Source: an uncultured Christensenellaceae bacterium (GTDB lineage: Bacteria > Bacillota > Clostridia > Christensenellales > Pumilibacteraceae). Taken from it: a stretch of DNA of 5,736 nt. The position numbers were made by a program, and so were the translations under genes. Positions 5,115-5,736 of the stretch are shown piece after piece. The first letter of the stretch is position 1. Each line of letters begins with the position of its first letter. The DNA lies in the NCBI GenBank assembly GCA_910588315.1, contig CAJUQF010000117.1:1-5736 (forward strand), in the 5' to 3' direction. The notes below the pieces were generated by a model. The model searched no databases and had not been told where the DNA came from. It saw nothing but the letters and a program-made list of their open reading frames with translations.

Positions 5115-5736
5115 ATGAAATCGAACGGGACGAAAAAACATTTATTCGGGCTAAAGATAACGGTCATAGCGGCGGCGCTGGCTCTGACTTTTTCGGCGCT
5201 TGCGGGATGCTCGTTTTTGCGCGATCTGCTTTCCGATGACACGATATCTTTTTCGCGATCCGGCTTGACGTTGCACGTCGGCGACACTTATAACTTAGCG
5301 GACATCATAGAAAGCGACAGCGGAAGTTACGGGATAAGTTCTTCCGACAGCGCCGTGGTAGCCGTCGATTCGCGTACGCGCATTATCACCGCCAAGGCGG
5401 TCGGGGTCGCGTATATCACGGCGGAAACAAATCTGAACGAAGCACGGCTTAAAGTCACCGTGGAAGAAAAAGAACCGGATTCGCTCGAGATCGAAGCCGT
5501 AGGCGAGCTTATACAGACTATGGGCAAGACGTCCGAAATCTCCTTTGTTCCGATCGCTCACGGCAACGCTGCGAAAAACAATATCACTTGGAACATAAAC
5601 GGCGAGTTTGCCAATACGCTGCCGCAAGGAACGGCGTTTACTTATACGCCGAGCGCACCTGGTAATTATATTATCACGGCAATGTCCGGTACTTATCGAA
5701 CGGAAGTAACCGTAAGAGTATTTTATGCCGTTGAGG
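5115..5736 (+). CDS. Second BIG2/PKD-like lipoprotein, paralogue of the upstream gene (cut by the window edge)
   Basis: An open frame with no stop from the ATG at 5115 to the right edge; 207 codons are visible. Residues 1-32 form a lipoprotein signal peptide: a Lys-rich start (MKSNGTKKH), a hydrophobic stretch from about 11 to 30, and the lipobox LAGC with Cys32. Residues about 42-116 are a BIG2-type Ig-like domain (SGLTLHVGDTYNL, SSSDSAVVAV, ITAKAVGVAYITAE). Residues about 122-203 are a PKD/Ig-like domain with ITWNINGEF and FTYTPSAPGNY, which parallels the repeats of the preceding lipoprotein (EWRVNGK; FDFMPTAEGEY). Gene order, the 15-base gap and the same domain order indicate a tandem duplication in one operon. 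By analogy it may carry a transglutaminase-like domain further on, but this lies outside the window. Function unknown; exported and membrane-anchored. Confidence 0.88.
   Translation, partial: MKSNGTKKHLFGLKITVIAAALALTFSALAGCSFLRDLLSDDTISFSRSGLTLHVGDTYNLADIIESDSGSYGISSSDSAVVAVDSRTRIITAKAVGVAYITAETNLNEARLKVTVEEKEPDSLEIEAVGELIQTMGKTSEISFVPIAHGNAAKNNITWNINGEFANTLPQGTAFTYTPSAPGNYIITAMSGTYRTEVTVRVFYAVE

Noticed and set aside
4602..5141. A 179-codon open frame on the minus strand
   Set aside because: It is antisense to the C-terminal part of the first lipoprotein gene and has the Arg/His/Tyr-rich composition of a shadow frame, without a ribosome binding site or recognisable domain.

Overview
The window looks like ordinary chromosome from a Gram-positive anaerobe, most likely an uncultured member of the Clostridia. 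This is inferred from an ECF-type vitamin transporter S component, a SpoVB-type flippase, lipoproteins with Gram-positive lipoboxes and BIG2-type Ig domains, near-consensus sigma-A promoters with extended -10 elements, and good AAGGAG-type ribosome binding sites on several genes. No species assignment is possible from sequence reading alone, and there is no sign of a mobile element, phage, CRISPR array or RNA gene.

Layout. The left half is on the minus strand. Reading in that direction: a MOP-superfamily (SpoVB/MurJ-like) lipid-linked glycan flippase (2586-1072); a strong promoter; an ECF transporter S component of FolT-like type (961-302); and a PptA-type 4-oxalocrotonate tautomerase homologue (309-70) that overlaps the transporter by 8 bases. 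A very strong intrinsic terminator (59-20) closes this unit. The right half is on the plus strand, transcribed divergently from the flippase: a 791-residue lipoprotein with Ig/PKD-like repeats and a transglutaminase-like domain (2724-5099), then 15 bases later a second, paralogous lipoprotein that runs off the right edge (5115 to beyond 5736). The 137-base divergent region (2587-2723) holds a clear promoter for the lipoproteins and a perfect inverted repeat at their predicted transcription start.

How the genes may work together. The flippase and the two lipoproteins share a cell-envelope theme: export of a lipid-linked glycan precursor, and surface-anchored proteins built from Ig-like modules. 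The transporter-tautomerase pair is a separate, translationally coupled unit with its own promoter; it probably concerns uptake and perhaps handling of a vitamin-like compound. The most unusual observation is that the transglutaminase-like domain of the first lipoprotein appears to have lost two of its three catalytic residues (Cys to Ser, His to Tyr) while keeping the fold signature, so it is probably a pseudoenzyme. A second point of interest is the tandem pair of paralogous lipoproteins under an operator-like palindrome.
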